A DNA stretch of 59,574 nucleotides, taken from NCBI GenBank assembly GCA_964633975.1, contig CAZWKX010000009.1, forward strand, positions 1 to 59,574. Reading direction: 5' to 3'. Below, piece after piece: positions 1 to 10,606 of this stretch; the first letter of the stretch is position 1, and every line of letters starts with the position of its first letter. The DNA is from CAZWKX01 sp964633975 (GTDB lineage: Bacteria > Actinomycetota > Acidimicrobiia > Spongiisociales > UBA11373). The notes under the pieces were generated by a model that had not been told where the DNA came from, made no database searches, and saw only the letters and a program-made list of their open reading frames with translations. The position numbers and the translations under genes are program-made.

Positions 1-237
1 CCACACCGCGTTGGCCGCGCTCGAGTAGTCGTAGAAGACGACGAGGGCGTCGTCGGTGGCGATGTCGCCGCGCATCGTGTTCACCGAGGGTGTGGTGGCC
101 GACACCACGGTCGACACTCCTATGAGGGCGAGCGCGACGAGGACGACGCCGCTCAAGCGCCGTTTGCTGCGCGTTCCAACTCCCGGGGCAGTTATCGCGG
201 GTACCTCCGTCCCGGCTCTCGTGGTCTCTATCGGCAG
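1..237 (-). CDS. Membrane-anchored protein, N-terminal part only
   Basis: Reading leftwards, an open frame runs off the window edge. It has a basic segment (RSKRR), one hydrophobic segment (GVVLVALALIGVSTVVSA) and then a polar part ending in DALVVFYDYSSAANAVW, which looks like a signal anchor or uncleaved signal peptide followed by an extracytoplasmic domain. No ATG, GTG or TTG lies between the in-frame stop at 241-243 and the hydrophobic segment. A CTG at 237 is the only plausible start that keeps the basic region, so the start is uncertain. It is divergent from gatC. Function unknown. Confidence 0.5.
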   Translation of the reverse strand, partial: MPIETTRAGTEVPAITAPGVGTRSKRRLSGVVLVALALIGVSTVVSATTPSVNTMRGDIATDDALVVFYDYSSAANAVW

Positions 238-266
238 GCACTAGTCACCACCTGAGCGGCCGGGGG

Positions 267-272
267 TACCAT
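267..272 (+). promoter_or_regulatory. -10 box TACCAT for gatCAB
   Basis: TACCAT fits the actinobacterial -10 consensus TANNNT. It ends 8 bases before the GTG start of gatC, so the transcript would have almost no leader. No purine-rich ribosome binding site is visible before gatC. Confidence 0.55.
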
Positions 273-280
273 GTTGCGCC

Positions 281-567
281 GTGCCGATCGATCTAGACAT
301 CGCCAAGGTGGCCCGCCTGGCCCGGGTCGGGCTCAATGAGGAAGAGCTGGAGCGCTATCAGACCCAGCTCGGGGGCATTCTCGAGCACGCCGCCCGGGTA
401 CAGGCTCTCGACACTGGGGACGTGCCGCCGACCGCCCACTCCCTGCCTATGGTAAACGCCTTCCGTCCCGACGAGGTGGAGGAGACCCTGGATCGGGATG
501 AGGTGCTGGATCAGGCTCCGAAGCGCCACGGGGAGTACTTCCGGGTGCCGCCTTTCCTGGAGGAATC

Positions 568-571
<4 letters not shown>
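281..571 (+). CDS. gatC: Asp/Glu-tRNA amidotransferase subunit C
   Basis: A 96-residue protein of usual GatC length, beginning with the family pattern of a short helix (IAKVARLARVGLNEEEL) and ending in a proline-containing tail (YFRVPPFLEES). GatC is the small structural subunit that clamps GatA to GatB in the enzyme that amidates Glu-tRNA(Gln) and/or Asp-tRNA(Asn). GTG start. Its TGA overlaps the GTG of gatA in a GTGA, so translation is probably coupled. First gene of a gatC-gatA-gatB operon. Confidence 0.95.
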
Positions 572-2033
<1,462 letters not shown>

Positions 2034-2037
<4 letters not shown>

Positions 2038-3479
2038 GCTACGAGACGGTCATCGGCATCGAGACCCACGTCGAGCTCAAGACGGCGTCGAAGATGTTCT
2101 GCGGCTGTCCCGTCGACTTCGGCGCCGCGCCCAACACCAACGTTTGCCCGGTGTGTCTCGGCCTGCCGGGCGCCCTTCCGGTCCCCAACGAGCGCGCCAT
2201 CGAGTGGACGGTGGCGCTCGGTCTCGCCCTGGATTGCCGGGTGGCGGAGCACTCGCTGTTTCATCGCAAGAACTATTTCTACGCCGACTTGCCGAAGAAT
2301 TACCAGATCTCGCAGTACGACCTTCCGCTGTGCCTCGACGGGCATCTCGACATCGAGACGGAGGCCGGGACACGGCGTATCGGCATCACTCGGGTGCACC
2401 TCGAGGAGGACACCGGCAAGAGCACGCATCTGGGGGAGAGCGGGCGCATCCACGCCGCCGAGGCCGCACTCCTGGACTTCAACCGCTCCGGCATCCCGCT
2501 CATGGAGGTGGTGAGCGAGCCGGATATCCGAAGCCCGGAAGAGGCGCGGGCCTACGCCCACGAGCTGCTCGCCATCATTCGAGCGCTGGACATCTCCGAC
2601 GTCCGCCTCGAGGAGGGCAGCATCCGTCTCGACACCAACATCTCGGTGCGGCCGGAGGGAAGCAGCACCCTGGGCACCAAGGTCGAGGTGAAGAACTTGA
2701 ACTCGCTGCGCTCGCTGCAGCGGACGCTGGACTTCGAGCTGGAGAGGCAGGCCGGCATCCTGGAATCGGGCGGTGAAGTGGTCCAGGAGACGCGGCACTG
2801 GGACGAGGAGGCGGAGTGCACCGAGCCGGGGCGGAGCAAGGAGGAGTCCTCCGACTACCGCTACTTCCCCGAGCCGGACCTGGTTCCTCTTGCCATCACG
2901 GAGGAGCACCGGGAGCGCATCAGGGCGTCGTTGCCGGAGCTGCCGGCGCAGCGGCGGGCCCGCTACGCAGATGTGGGGCTCGACGCCCGTTCGGCTCGCC
3001 TCGTCGCCGAAGGCGAGGGCTACGGCGATGTCTTCGACGCCGCCGTGGCCGCGGGAGCCGACCCCAAGACCGTGGCCAATTGGCTCATCGGTGAGGTGAC
3101 CGCTCACCTTCGACGGACTCACGGCGCCCTGGCCGATCCACGGACGGTTGGTAATCATCTCGCAGAGCTCCATGCCATGGTGGAGAACGGCGACCTGTCG
3201 TCGACGGCGGCGAAGGACGTGCTCTCCGGCGTTCTCGATGGGGAAGGCTCACCTGGCCAGGTTGCCGAGCGCCGGGATCTCATGCAGATATCCGACAGCT
3301 CGGCGCTCGAGGCCGCCGTGGATGAGGTGATAGGCGCCGACCCGGAGACACTGGATCGCCTGCGCCGGGGGGACGACAAGATCGTCGGTTTCCTTGTGGG
3401 GCAGGTGATGCGGGCCACGGGCGGCAAGGCCGACCCGCACAAGGTGCGTGAGATCATCCGGGCCCGGGCTTCGGGGTGA
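2034..3479 (+). CDS. gatB: Asp/Glu-tRNA amidotransferase subunit B
   Basis: A 481-residue subunit that phosphorylates the tRNA-bound Glu/Asp and amidates it. The N-terminal cradle domain (YETVIGIETHVEL, with CGCP and CPVCLGLPG cysteine motifs) is followed by the helical and YqeY-like tail (KDVLSGVLDGEG, DKIVGFLVGQVMRATGGKADP). The frame is open far upstream, but ATG 2034 in the ATGA overlap with gatA gives the family N-terminus. With gltX and tRNA-Gln in the same window it supports indirect Gln-tRNA synthesis. Confidence 0.97.
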
Positions 3480-3495
3480 CCCGGCCTGCCGGGCG

Positions 3496-4155
3496 ATGAG
3501 TCCTTTGCGTGCCGTGGTCTTCGACTGTGACGGGGTGCTGGTCGATTCCGAGCCCCATTCGATAGCCGCCTGGCTGGTCGTGCTCGGCGGCCGAGGGCAC
3601 CGCGCCGTGCGCTCCGACGTGGAGGCGTGTACCGGCCTTGGGTACGGGCCCACCTACGCGCATCTCGCAGCCGTGGATCCGGCGACCGTGCTGCCGGCCG
3701 CCGATGAGCTGTGGCCCGAGCTGCTCGATGCACTTGCCGCCTCGTTCGACGCCGGCCTCGAGCCTTTCGCCGATGCCGCCGATGCCGTGGCGGCTCTGGC
3801 CGCCGAGGGCGTTCCGGTCGGCGTGGCTTCGTCCAGCCCTCGCCAGCGCCTCGACCTGACGCTCGGTTGCAGCGGGCTTGCCGGCCACTTCACCGCTACT
3901 GCGGCCGGGGACGAGGTGGCGCGCGGCAAGCCGGCACCCGACGTCTATCTGCTGGCCGCCGAGCGCCTCGGCCTGGCCGCCGAGGAATGCGTCGCCGTCG
4001 AGGACACTGGACCGGGTGCCGAGTCGGCCCGCGCCGCCGGCATGTCGGTGGTGGGAGTGGCGCGTGACCCGGCCGAGAGGAAACGTCTGCTGGACGCAGG
4101 CGCCAATCTGGTCGATGTGCTGACGGCAGACCTTCTGCTCGGCCTGGTTCGCTGA
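3496..4155 (+). CDS. HAD-superfamily phosphatase, beta-phosphoglucomutase-like
   Basis: A 219-residue haloacid-dehalogenase-fold hydrolase. Motif I VVFDCDGVLVDSE carries D10 and D12, motif II is VASSSP, and motifs III/IV are GKPAPDVYLLAAERLG and CVAVEDTGPG. The cap lies between motifs I and II, as in the phosphoglycolate phosphatase/beta-PGM group. The substrate cannot be read from sequence. ATG 3496 is chosen because it starts just before the first beta strand. It starts 16 bases after gatB and is probably in that operon. It converges on ppc. Confidence 0.85.
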   Translation: MSPLRAVVFDCDGVLVDSEPHSIAAWLVVLGGRGHRAVRSDVEACTGLGYGPTYAHLAAVDPATVLPAADELWPELLDALAASFDAGLEPFADAADAVAALAAEGVPVGVASSSPRQRLDLTLGCSGLAGHFTATAAGDEVARGKPAPDVYLLAAERLGLAAEECVAVEDTGPGAESARAAGMSVVGVARDPAERKRLLDAGANLVDVLTADLLLGLVR

Positions 4156-4189
4156 CCCCGCGACGCAAGGTGGGGCGACTCCGCTTGGA

Positions 4190-6967
4190 TCAGCCGGTGT
4201 TGCGCAGGCCGGTGGCGATGCCGTTGATCGACAGCAGCAGGGCGCGCTCGAGTTTGGGGTCCCCGGCGCCGGCGCCCCTCCAGCGGGCCAGCAGCGACAC
4301 CTGGACGAGGTTGATGGGGTCGAGGTAGGAATCCCGAACCTCGAGGGTGCGCTTGAGCGTCGGGTGGGCGCCGAGCAGCTCCGCCTCCCCGGTGAGGTCC
4401 AGCACGGCGGCGATGGTGCGATCGTGCTCCCGCCGGATGTCTTCGAAAAAAGGGTGGAGGGCCGGATCGACGAGCAGCTCGACGTAGCGGGAGGCAACGT
4501 TGAGGTCGGCCTTGGCCAGGGTCATCTCGACGTTGGAGACGAACGTGCGGAAGAACGGCCAGCTGGCGTACATCTCGGCGATCGTGTCGCCCCACCCCTC
4601 TTCGATGGCGGCGGCGACGCCGCTGCCCACCCCGTACCAGCCGGGGATGATGAGCCGGGTCTGGGTCCATCCGAAGACCCAGGGTATGGCGCGCAGGCTG
4701 TTGAGGCCCGTGTCGTCCCGACCGGGCCGGCGCTGGGGGCGCGAGCCGATCTTCAGGGCGGCCAGCTCCTCGACCGGTGTGGCCGAGCGGAAGAAGTCCA
4801 TCAGGCCGGGCCGCTCGACGAGGCTCCTGTAGGCCCCGTAGGCCCCGCCGGAGACGGCATCCATGGCGGCAAACCAACGCTCGATGGTCTCTTCGTCGTG
4901 GCGGGGTTTGCGGTGGAGGAGCGAGGCTTCGAGCGTGGCGGCGAGGGCCAGCTCGAGGTTGCGGCGGGCGAGCCCGGGAAGACCGTACTTGTCGGAGATG
5001 ACTTCTCCCTGCTCGGTGACCTTGATGGCGGCATCGACCGTGCCGAAAGGCTGGGCGAGCACGGCTTCGCTGGTGGGTCCGCCGCCTCTTCCGATCGTGC
5101 CGCCTCTGCCGTGGAAGATGCGCAGCCGTACCCCGTGGCGCGTGGCAACGGAGCGGATGGCACGAGTCGCCCGGTACAGCTCCCACTGCGACGTGGTGAT
5201 GCCGGCGTGCTTGCTCGAATCCGAGTAGCCGAGCATGACTTCTTGGAGGTCGCCGCGCAGGGAGACGAGCCTCCTGTAGGAAGAATCCGACAGCATGGTC
5301 TCGAGGATGTCGTCGGCGGAGCGGATCGCCTCGATCGTCTCGAAGAGGGGAACCACCCCGATGCGGGCAATGCCGGTGTGGAGGTCTATGAGGCCGGCGT
5401 CGCGGGCCAGGACCACGGCGGCGAACACATCGTCGGCGCCGGCGGTCTCGGACACGATGTACGACTCGATCACCTTCTCCCCGTAGCGATCGATGGCCTC
5501 GGCGACGGTGGAGAAGAGGGCGCTGGTGGCGGCGACCTCGTCGCTGAGCGAGAGGGTCCGCGGGGCCAACGGTCTGCGGCTCTCCAACTCGGTGGACAGC
5601 AGGCGAGTGCGGTCGGCACGGTCGAGCCGGCCGTACGGGACCTCGGCTTCTGCGGTGTGGGCCCAGAGCTCGGCGAGCAGCTCGTGATGCCGTGAGGCGT
5701 GTTCGCGCACATCCATGATGGCAAGCCCGAAGCCGAAAGCGGCGACCCTCCGGATGAGACGGGTCAGGCTGCCGGATGCGATCAGCAGGCCGCGATTGGC
5801 GGCGAGGGAGCGGTGCATGACGGCCAGGTCTTCGAGCAGCTGCCCGGGACCCAGATAGTCGAGGCCCGGCGTGTGCCTGGTGCCATCGGCAAGGCGCTCC
5901 TTCGTCCTGCGGAGCCGTTCCAGTACATAGGCGCACTTGAGGCGATAGGGCTCTGCGGCCCTGGTCCCGATGAAATGGGCATGCGCCTCGGGGAGGGCGG
6001 CGGCATCGGCGTCGAGCGACTCATCCAGTTCGGCGGAGACTCCCACAACGGCTCTGGAGGCGGACAGCTCGGCGGCCAGCTCCTCGACCGCGGTGATGAT
6101 GCGCTGCAGGCCGCGCTCGTGCTGGAGGCCGAGCACCTCCAGTGTGACCTCGGGGGTGACCGATGGGTTGCCGTCCCGGTCTCCGCCGGCCCAGGTGCCG
6201 AAGCGGATCGGGGTGGCGTCGGGGGTCAGCTCGATTCCGAGCCGGGCCAGCTGGCGATCGACATGGCCGGAGAGATCGCCGAGCACGTCGTCGAACAGCG
6301 ATTCGAGGAAGTAGATGGCGCTTCGCGCCTCGTCGAGAGGGGTGGGCCTGGCGTGGCGCAGCTCGTTGGTTTGCCACATGAGCTCGACGGTCTCGGAGAG
6401 CCGGGCGTCGATCTCGGTGGTCTCGACGTGGGTGCTCCTGGGATCGGCGCGGCGTTCGAGGAGATCGGCGATCGTGGCCAGCTTGGTGAGCATGGACCAG
6501 CGAGCCGCCTCCGTGGGGTGAGCGGTGAGCACCGGGCGAAGTTCCAGCCGCCGAACCGCGTCTTCGATGTCTTCGGATGGGATGCCGGACTCGAGGATGC
6601 GGTCGACCGTTGCCTCGAGCCACCCGGCCGTGCGCCTGGAACGGGCGGTCAGCACGTCGACGCGGTGCACCTGCTCGACGACATTGGCCAGGTAGAAGAA
6701 GGCGGTAAAGGCGCGAACGAGCTCTATGGTGGCGTCCAGGTCGAGGTCCGACAGGATGTCGTCGAGACGCTTGGCTTTCTCGGTGTCGGGGCGCTCGCGC
6801 AGCACCGCGGTGAGGCTCCACACTTCTTCGACGAGCTCGAGCAGCTCGGGCCCCACCTGGCGGACCAGCGTCTCGCCGAGCATGTCCCGCAGCCGCTTGA
6901 TGTCTGCGCGCAGGGCCGCCTCGTCGGCGTAGACCCTGAGCGACAGGTCGGCGCGGGGCAGCGTCAT
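4190..6967 (-). CDS. ppc: Phosphoenolpyruvate carboxylase
   Basis: A 925-residue enzyme of full family length that makes oxaloacetate from PEP and bicarbonate, an anaplerotic step. Signatures are VLTAHPTEA with catalytic H150, the second active-site block with GYSDSSKHAGI, the glycine-rich FHGRGGTIGRGGGP loop, and the C-terminal INGIATGLRNTG, whose last residues close the active site. ATG start. A TACGCT box sits 7 bases upstream, so the message is probably leaderless. Divergent from the epimerase gene with only 53 bp between. Confidence 0.98.
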   Translation of the reverse strand: MTLPRADLSLRVYADEAALRADIKRLRDMLGETLVRQVGPELLELVEEVWSLTAVLRERPDTEKAKRLDDILSDLDLDATIELVRAFTAFFYLANVVEQVHRVDVLTARSRRTAGWLEATVDRILESGIPSEDIEDAVRRLELRPVLTAHPTEAARWSMLTKLATIADLLERRADPRSTHVETTEIDARLSETVELMWQTNELRHARPTPLDEARSAIYFLESLFDDVLGDLSGHVDRQLARLGIELTPDATPIRFGTWAGGDRDGNPSVTPEVTLEVLGLQHERGLQRIITAVEELAAELSASRAVVGVSAELDESLDADAAALPEAHAHFIGTRAAEPYRLKCAYVLERLRRTKERLADGTRHTPGLDYLGPGQLLEDLAVMHRSLAANRGLLIASGSLTRLIRRVAAFGFGLAIMDVREHASRHHELLAELWAHTAEAEVPYGRLDRADRTRLLSTELESRRPLAPRTLSLSDEVAATSALFSTVAEAIDRYGEKVIESYIVSETAGADDVFAAVVLARDAGLIDLHTGIARIGVVPLFETIEAIRSADDILETMLSDSSYRRLVSLRGDLQEVMLGYSDSSKHAGITTSQWELYRATRAIRSVATRHGVRLRIFHGRGGTIGRGGGPTSEAVLAQPFGTVDAAIKVTEQGEVISDKYGLPGLARRNLELALAATLEASLLHRKPRHDEETIERWFAAMDAVSGGAYGAYRSLVERPGLMDFFRSATPVEELAALKIGSRPQRRPGRDDTGLNSLRAIPWVFGWTQTRLIIPGWYGVGSGVAAAIEEGWGDTIAEMYASWPFFRTFVSNVEMTLAKADLNVASRYVELLVDPALHPFFEDIRREHDRTIAAVLDLTGEAELLGAHPTLKRTLEVRDSYLDPINLVQVSLLARWRGAGAGDPKLERALLLSINGIATGLRNTG

Positions 6968-6974
6968 GGCCGGC

Positions 6975-6980
6975 AGCGTA
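6975..6980 (-). promoter_or_regulatory. -10 box TACGCT for ppc
   Basis: On the minus strand TACGCT ends 7 bases before the ATG of ppc, a leaderless geometry. It is back to back with the epimerase promoter at 7009-7014. Confidence 0.6.
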
Positions 6981-7008
6981 GGCGTCTCATCGCCGCGGAC
7001 GGGTCGAA

Positions 7009-7014
7009 TACCAT
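7009..7014 (+). promoter_or_regulatory. -10 box TACCAT for the epimerase gene
   Basis: TACCAT ends 6 bases before the GTG start at 7021, predicting a transcript that begins at or next to the start codon. Confidence 0.6.
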
Positions 7015-7020
7015 GCGGCG

Positions 7021-8004
7021 GTGCGCTACTTCGTCACCGGTTCCACCGGCTTCATCGGCGGCTACCTGACGTCGCAGCTGCTCGCCAACGGCGATGAGGT
7101 GTCGGCGCTCGTCCGCACGAGCGGGCAGGCCAAGGCCCTTGCCGCCTACGGCGTGTTGCCGCACTTGGGCGATGTGCGCGACAAGAACTCGATGCGTCGG
7201 GGAATGGCCGGGGCCGACGGCGTCTTCCACCTGGCGGCGATCCGCGCCGTGGGGGCCCGTGACAGGAGGCTCGTGGAGGCGGTGAACGTGGGCGGCACCC
7301 ACAACGTGCTCGAGCTCATGGCTGAGCTGCATATTGCCCGGGGCGTGTACACGAGCACCGTGGCGGTGAACTCGGACACAGGCGGCGCGCCGGTCGACGA
7401 GTCGTACCGCTTCGAGGGACGCCACATCACGCTCTACGACCGCTCCAAGGCTGCGGCGCACTACGAGGTCGCCCTCCCCATGATGCAGCAGGGCCTCCCG
7501 CTCATCATCGTCATGCCCGGGGCCGTGTACGGGCCCGGGGACGAAGGCGACCTGGCCGCCGCCTTCACCTCGTTCCTGCGGGGCCGGCTCCCGTTCATCC
7601 CGGCCCGCAGCGCCAGCTCCTTCGCTCACGTGCTCGACGTGGCCCGGGGGCACGTGCTCGCCATGGAGCGCGGAGAGGTCGGCGAGACGTACATGATCTG
7701 CGGTCCGCCGTACACGTTGCTCGAGGTGTTCCGCCTGGTCGCCAAGCTGGTGGGGCGTCGTCATGGGCCGGCACCGATGCCCTGGTGGCTGCTACGAGCC
7801 GTGGCGGGGTTTCTTTGGGGCGTCGGGACGGTGATTTCGCCGGTTCGTGGCGCCGCGATGAAGCTGCGGGCGGGGTCGGGGGTGACGTACCTGGGCGACG
7901 ACTCCAAGGCGCGTCGTGAGCTGGGCTTCGATCCCCAGCCCTTGGAGCAGGCGTTGCCCGACACGGTGCGCTCCCTTCTCGAGGATCTGTTCGGCCGGGA
8001 CTGA
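7021..8004 (+). CDS. NAD-dependent epimerase/dehydratase (extended SDR)
   Basis: A 327-residue extended short-chain dehydrogenase. The N-terminal Rossmann motif is TGSTGFIGGY. The usual YxxxK is YDRSKAAAHYE, with the catalytic Tyr and Lys, preceded by the STVAVNSD strand. The GAVYGPGDEGD block and a hydrophobic stretch near 250-275 (WWLLRAVAGFLWGVGTV) resemble sterol or dihydroflavonol reductase-like members. The substrate is unknown. GTG start with a -10 box instead of a ribosome binding site. Confidence 0.85.
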   Translation: MRYFVTGSTGFIGGYLTSQLLANGDEVSALVRTSGQAKALAAYGVLPHLGDVRDKNSMRRGMAGADGVFHLAAIRAVGARDRRLVEAVNVGGTHNVLELMAELHIARGVYTSTVAVNSDTGGAPVDESYRFEGRHITLYDRSKAAAHYEVALPMMQQGLPLIIVMPGAVYGPGDEGDLAAAFTSFLRGRLPFIPARSASSFAHVLDVARGHVLAMERGEVGETYMICGPPYTLLEVFRLVAKLVGRRHGPAPMPWWLLRAVAGFLWGVGTVISPVRGAAMKLRAGSGVTYLGDDSKARRELGFDPQPLEQALPDTVRSLLEDLFGRD

Positions 8005-8053
8005 ACTTGGGCGAGTTGGTCGGGTAACGTCGATCCCAAGCGTTAGGAGTGTT

Positions 8054-10606
8054 GTGCCGGAGTCACGTGTGGACAGGCTCGCCGAGCAGGAGGCCCGATC
8101 GCGGGCCGAGCAGATCTCAGACGTGTCGTACGCCATCGATCTGGATCTCGTCGCCGGGGCGAAGGCCTTCAGAGGCGATGTCACGATCACCTTCGACCAT
8201 CGAGGTGGGGACACATTCCTCGAATGGCTCGGGGGGCAGATCGATAGCTACGAGATCAACGGCGTCCCGGTAGAGCCGCTGTGGGATGGGGCCCGCATCA
8301 TCTTGCCCGCGGCGGCGCTCGGTGACCACAACGAGATCCGCGTCGGCTACGAGCGTCCGTACGACCACACCGGAGAGGGCTTCCACCAGTTCTTCGATCC
8401 CGAGGACGGCGCCGAGTACCTGTATACCCAGTTCGAGCCCTACTCGGCTCATCGGCTGTTCCCCTGCTTCGACCAGCCCGATCTGAAGGCGAGGTACCGG
8501 GTGACCGTGACTGCACCTTCGGAGTGGGAGGTGGTCAGCGCCGGGGCCGAGGTTGACCGGGATGAGCTGCCCGACGGACGAGCCCGCCGCGTCTTCGCCG
8601 AGACCGCGCCGTTCAGCACCTACCTGTTGGCCGTGTGCGCGGGACCGTTCTCCGTTGTGGCCGATGAGCACCGGGGCATACCGCTGCGGCTGCTCTGCAG
8701 AGCATCGCTTCTCGAGCATCTCGACGGGGAGGCCATCTTCGGGCTCACAAAGGCGGGCATCGACTTCTACGAGCAACTGTTCGATCAGCCGTACGCCTTC
8801 GGCAAGTACGACCAGATCTTCGTGCCCGAGTTCAACTGGGGCGGCATGGAGAACGTGGCGGCGGTCACCTACACCGACACCGTCGTCTTTCGTGATCCCC
8901 CGACGAAGGACCAGGTCGTGCGCCGCGCCGAGTATCTCATGCACGAGCTGGCGCACATGTGGTTCGGCGACCTGGTCACCATGACCTGGTGGAGCGACGT
9001 GTGGCTCAACGAGTCGTTCGCCTCGTACGTGGCCTACCTCGCCCTGGACGACATGGGGGAGTTCCCCTCCATCTGGCAGGACTTCAACTTCCGTATGAAG
9101 CTGTGGGCGTACCGCGAGGACGAGCGTCCGACCAGTCACCGTATCGCCGACGAAGTGCCCTCCACCGACGAGACCTTCCTCAACTTCGACGGCATCACCT
9201 ACGGCAAGGGCGCATCGGTGCTCAAGCAGCTGGTTGCGGCCATAGGCATGGAGGCGTTCCGCTCCGGCATGCAGATCTACTTCCGCCGCCACCGGTTCGG
9301 CAACGCCACCCTCGCCGACTTCCTCGCCGCCCTTCAGGAGGGCAGCGGCATGGACCTGCTGCAGTGGGCGGCGCGGTGGCTGAAGACGGCCGGCCGCAAT
9401 TCTCTCGGCGTGCAGTGGGAGAAGAGCAACGGGCGCATCGCCAAGCTCGAGCTGGTGCAGTCGGCCCCGGAGGACTTCCCGGTGCTGCGACCCCACCGCG
9501 TCGACCTGGCTCTCATCGATGCCGACGGCTCGGTGCTGAGCCTGCCCGTCGCCATCGATGACCGGCGCCAGCTGGTCAAGGAGGCGGAGGCGATTCGGGC
9601 TCCGGCGCTCGTGTTCCCCAACTACGGGGATCACGGCTACGCCAAGATACCGCTCGACCCGGCTTCCACCGAGTGGGCTCTGGCGAACGTGGGGGCCATC
9701 GAGGATGTCCTCCTTCGCCAGCAGGTGTGGGCGTCGCTTTGGGAGATGACTCGCGATCGCCTTCTTGCCTCGATGGACTACCTAGCTCTCGTGAGGCGCG
9801 CCCTCGTGCGAGAGCCGGACCTGGCCGTCGTGCAGATGGTCACCTCGACCGCGGCCGGCGCGGTGGCGCGCTACGTGCCGGAAGGCTGCATTGATGAGGA
9901 GTCGCACGTCTGCGTCGATGCCGCCCGATTGGCGATCGACGCTGCCGCGCCCGGAGACATGCGCGTGCTTTGGGCCCGGGCGCTCATCGATTTGGTGCGA
10001 TCGGAAGAGGATGCCCGCTTGGCCGCGACCATCGTGGAGGTGCCACCCGACGGCCTCGCTGTCGATCAGGACATGCGCTGGGCGATCGTGATCCGTTGGG
10101 CTGCGCTCGGCCTCGCCGGCTCGGCCGAGCGCCTGGCCTCGGAGCAAGTGCGCGACAAGTCGGATCGCGGCGAGCGCGCCGTCGTCGCGGCGCAGACGGC
10201 TCGTCCCGACCCGGCGGTCAAGGAGGAAGTGTGGGAGCGCATCCACGGGGGTGGCTACGACTCGCTCCAACTGACTCTCTCCGCGGCTCACGGGTTCTGG
10301 CAGCGATCGCAGCGTCAGATCCTCGAGCCCTTTGTGCCCAGATTCTTCGAAGGGCTGCCCAAGGTGTTCCGCGAATGGGAATCCGAGGCGGCCCGGGCCT
10401 ACTTCCGTGCCTTCTTCCCCTGGTACCGAATCGAGGAGTCCACGATTCGACCGATGCGCGTTCTGCTGGACGACGGGAGCCCGGGTCCCGTGCTGCGACG
10501 ACTGCTGGTGGAGACAGAGGATGACTTGAGGCGGGCCCTCGCCTGCAGGGCCTTTGCCGCCGAGGCGATGGGGCAGGCTGCCGACCCGGAGTTGCTGCCC
10601 TCCTAG
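8054..10606 (+). CDS. pepN: M1-family zinc aminopeptidase (aminopeptidase N)
   Basis: An 850-residue cytosolic metallo-aminopeptidase that trims N-terminal residues from peptides. The substrate-gating motif GGMEN is at 263-267. The zinc site is HELAH at 297-301 plus E320 in WLNESFASY, the exact HEXXH-x18-E spacing. The C-terminal helical ERAP1-like region is present. GTG 8054 is preceded by AGGAG at 8045-8049. Its TAG shares the palindrome CTAG with the stop of the convergent LCP gene. Confidence 0.96.
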   Translation: MPESRVDRLAEQEARSRAEQISDVSYAIDLDLVAGAKAFRGDVTITFDHRGGDTFLEWLGGQIDSYEINGVPVEPLWDGARIILPAAALGDHNEIRVGYERPYDHTGEGFHQFFDPEDGAEYLYTQFEPYSAHRLFPCFDQPDLKARYRVTVTAPSEWEVVSAGAEVDRDELPDGRARRVFAETAPFSTYLLAVCAGPFSVVADEHRGIPLRLLCRASLLEHLDGEAIFGLTKAGIDFYEQLFDQPYAFGKYDQIFVPEFNWGGMENVAAVTYTDTVVFRDPPTKDQVVRRAEYLMHELAHMWFGDLVTMTWWSDVWLNESFASYVAYLALDDMGEFPSIWQDFNFRMKLWAYREDERPTSHRIADEVPSTDETFLNFDGITYGKGASVLKQLVAAIGMEAFRSGMQIYFRRHRFGNATLADFLAALQEGSGMDLLQWAARWLKTAGRNSLGVQWEKSNGRIAKLELVQSAPEDFPVLRPHRVDLALIDADGSVLSLPVAIDDRRQLVKEAEAIRAPALVFPNYGDHGYAKIPLDPASTEWALANVGAIEDVLLRQQVWASLWEMTRDRLLASMDYLALVRRALVREPDLAVVQMVTSTAAGAVARYVPEGCIDEESHVCVDAARLAIDAAAPGDMRVLWARALIDLVRSEEDARLAATIVEVPPDGLAVDQDMRWAIVIRWAALGLAGSAERLASEQVRDKSDRGERAVVAAQTARPDPAVKEEVWERIHGGGYDSLQLTLSAAHGFWQRSQRQILEPFVPRFFEGLPKVFREWESEAARAYFRAFFPWYRIEESTIRPMRVLLDDGSPGPVLRRLLVETEDDLRRALACRAFAAEAMGQAADPELLPS

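Noticed and set aside
3945..5936. A 663-codon minus-strand open frame within ppc and the HAD gene
   Set aside because: It is a shadow of the ppc frame: Arg/Pro/His-rich composition, no domain, while ppc is complete in another frame.
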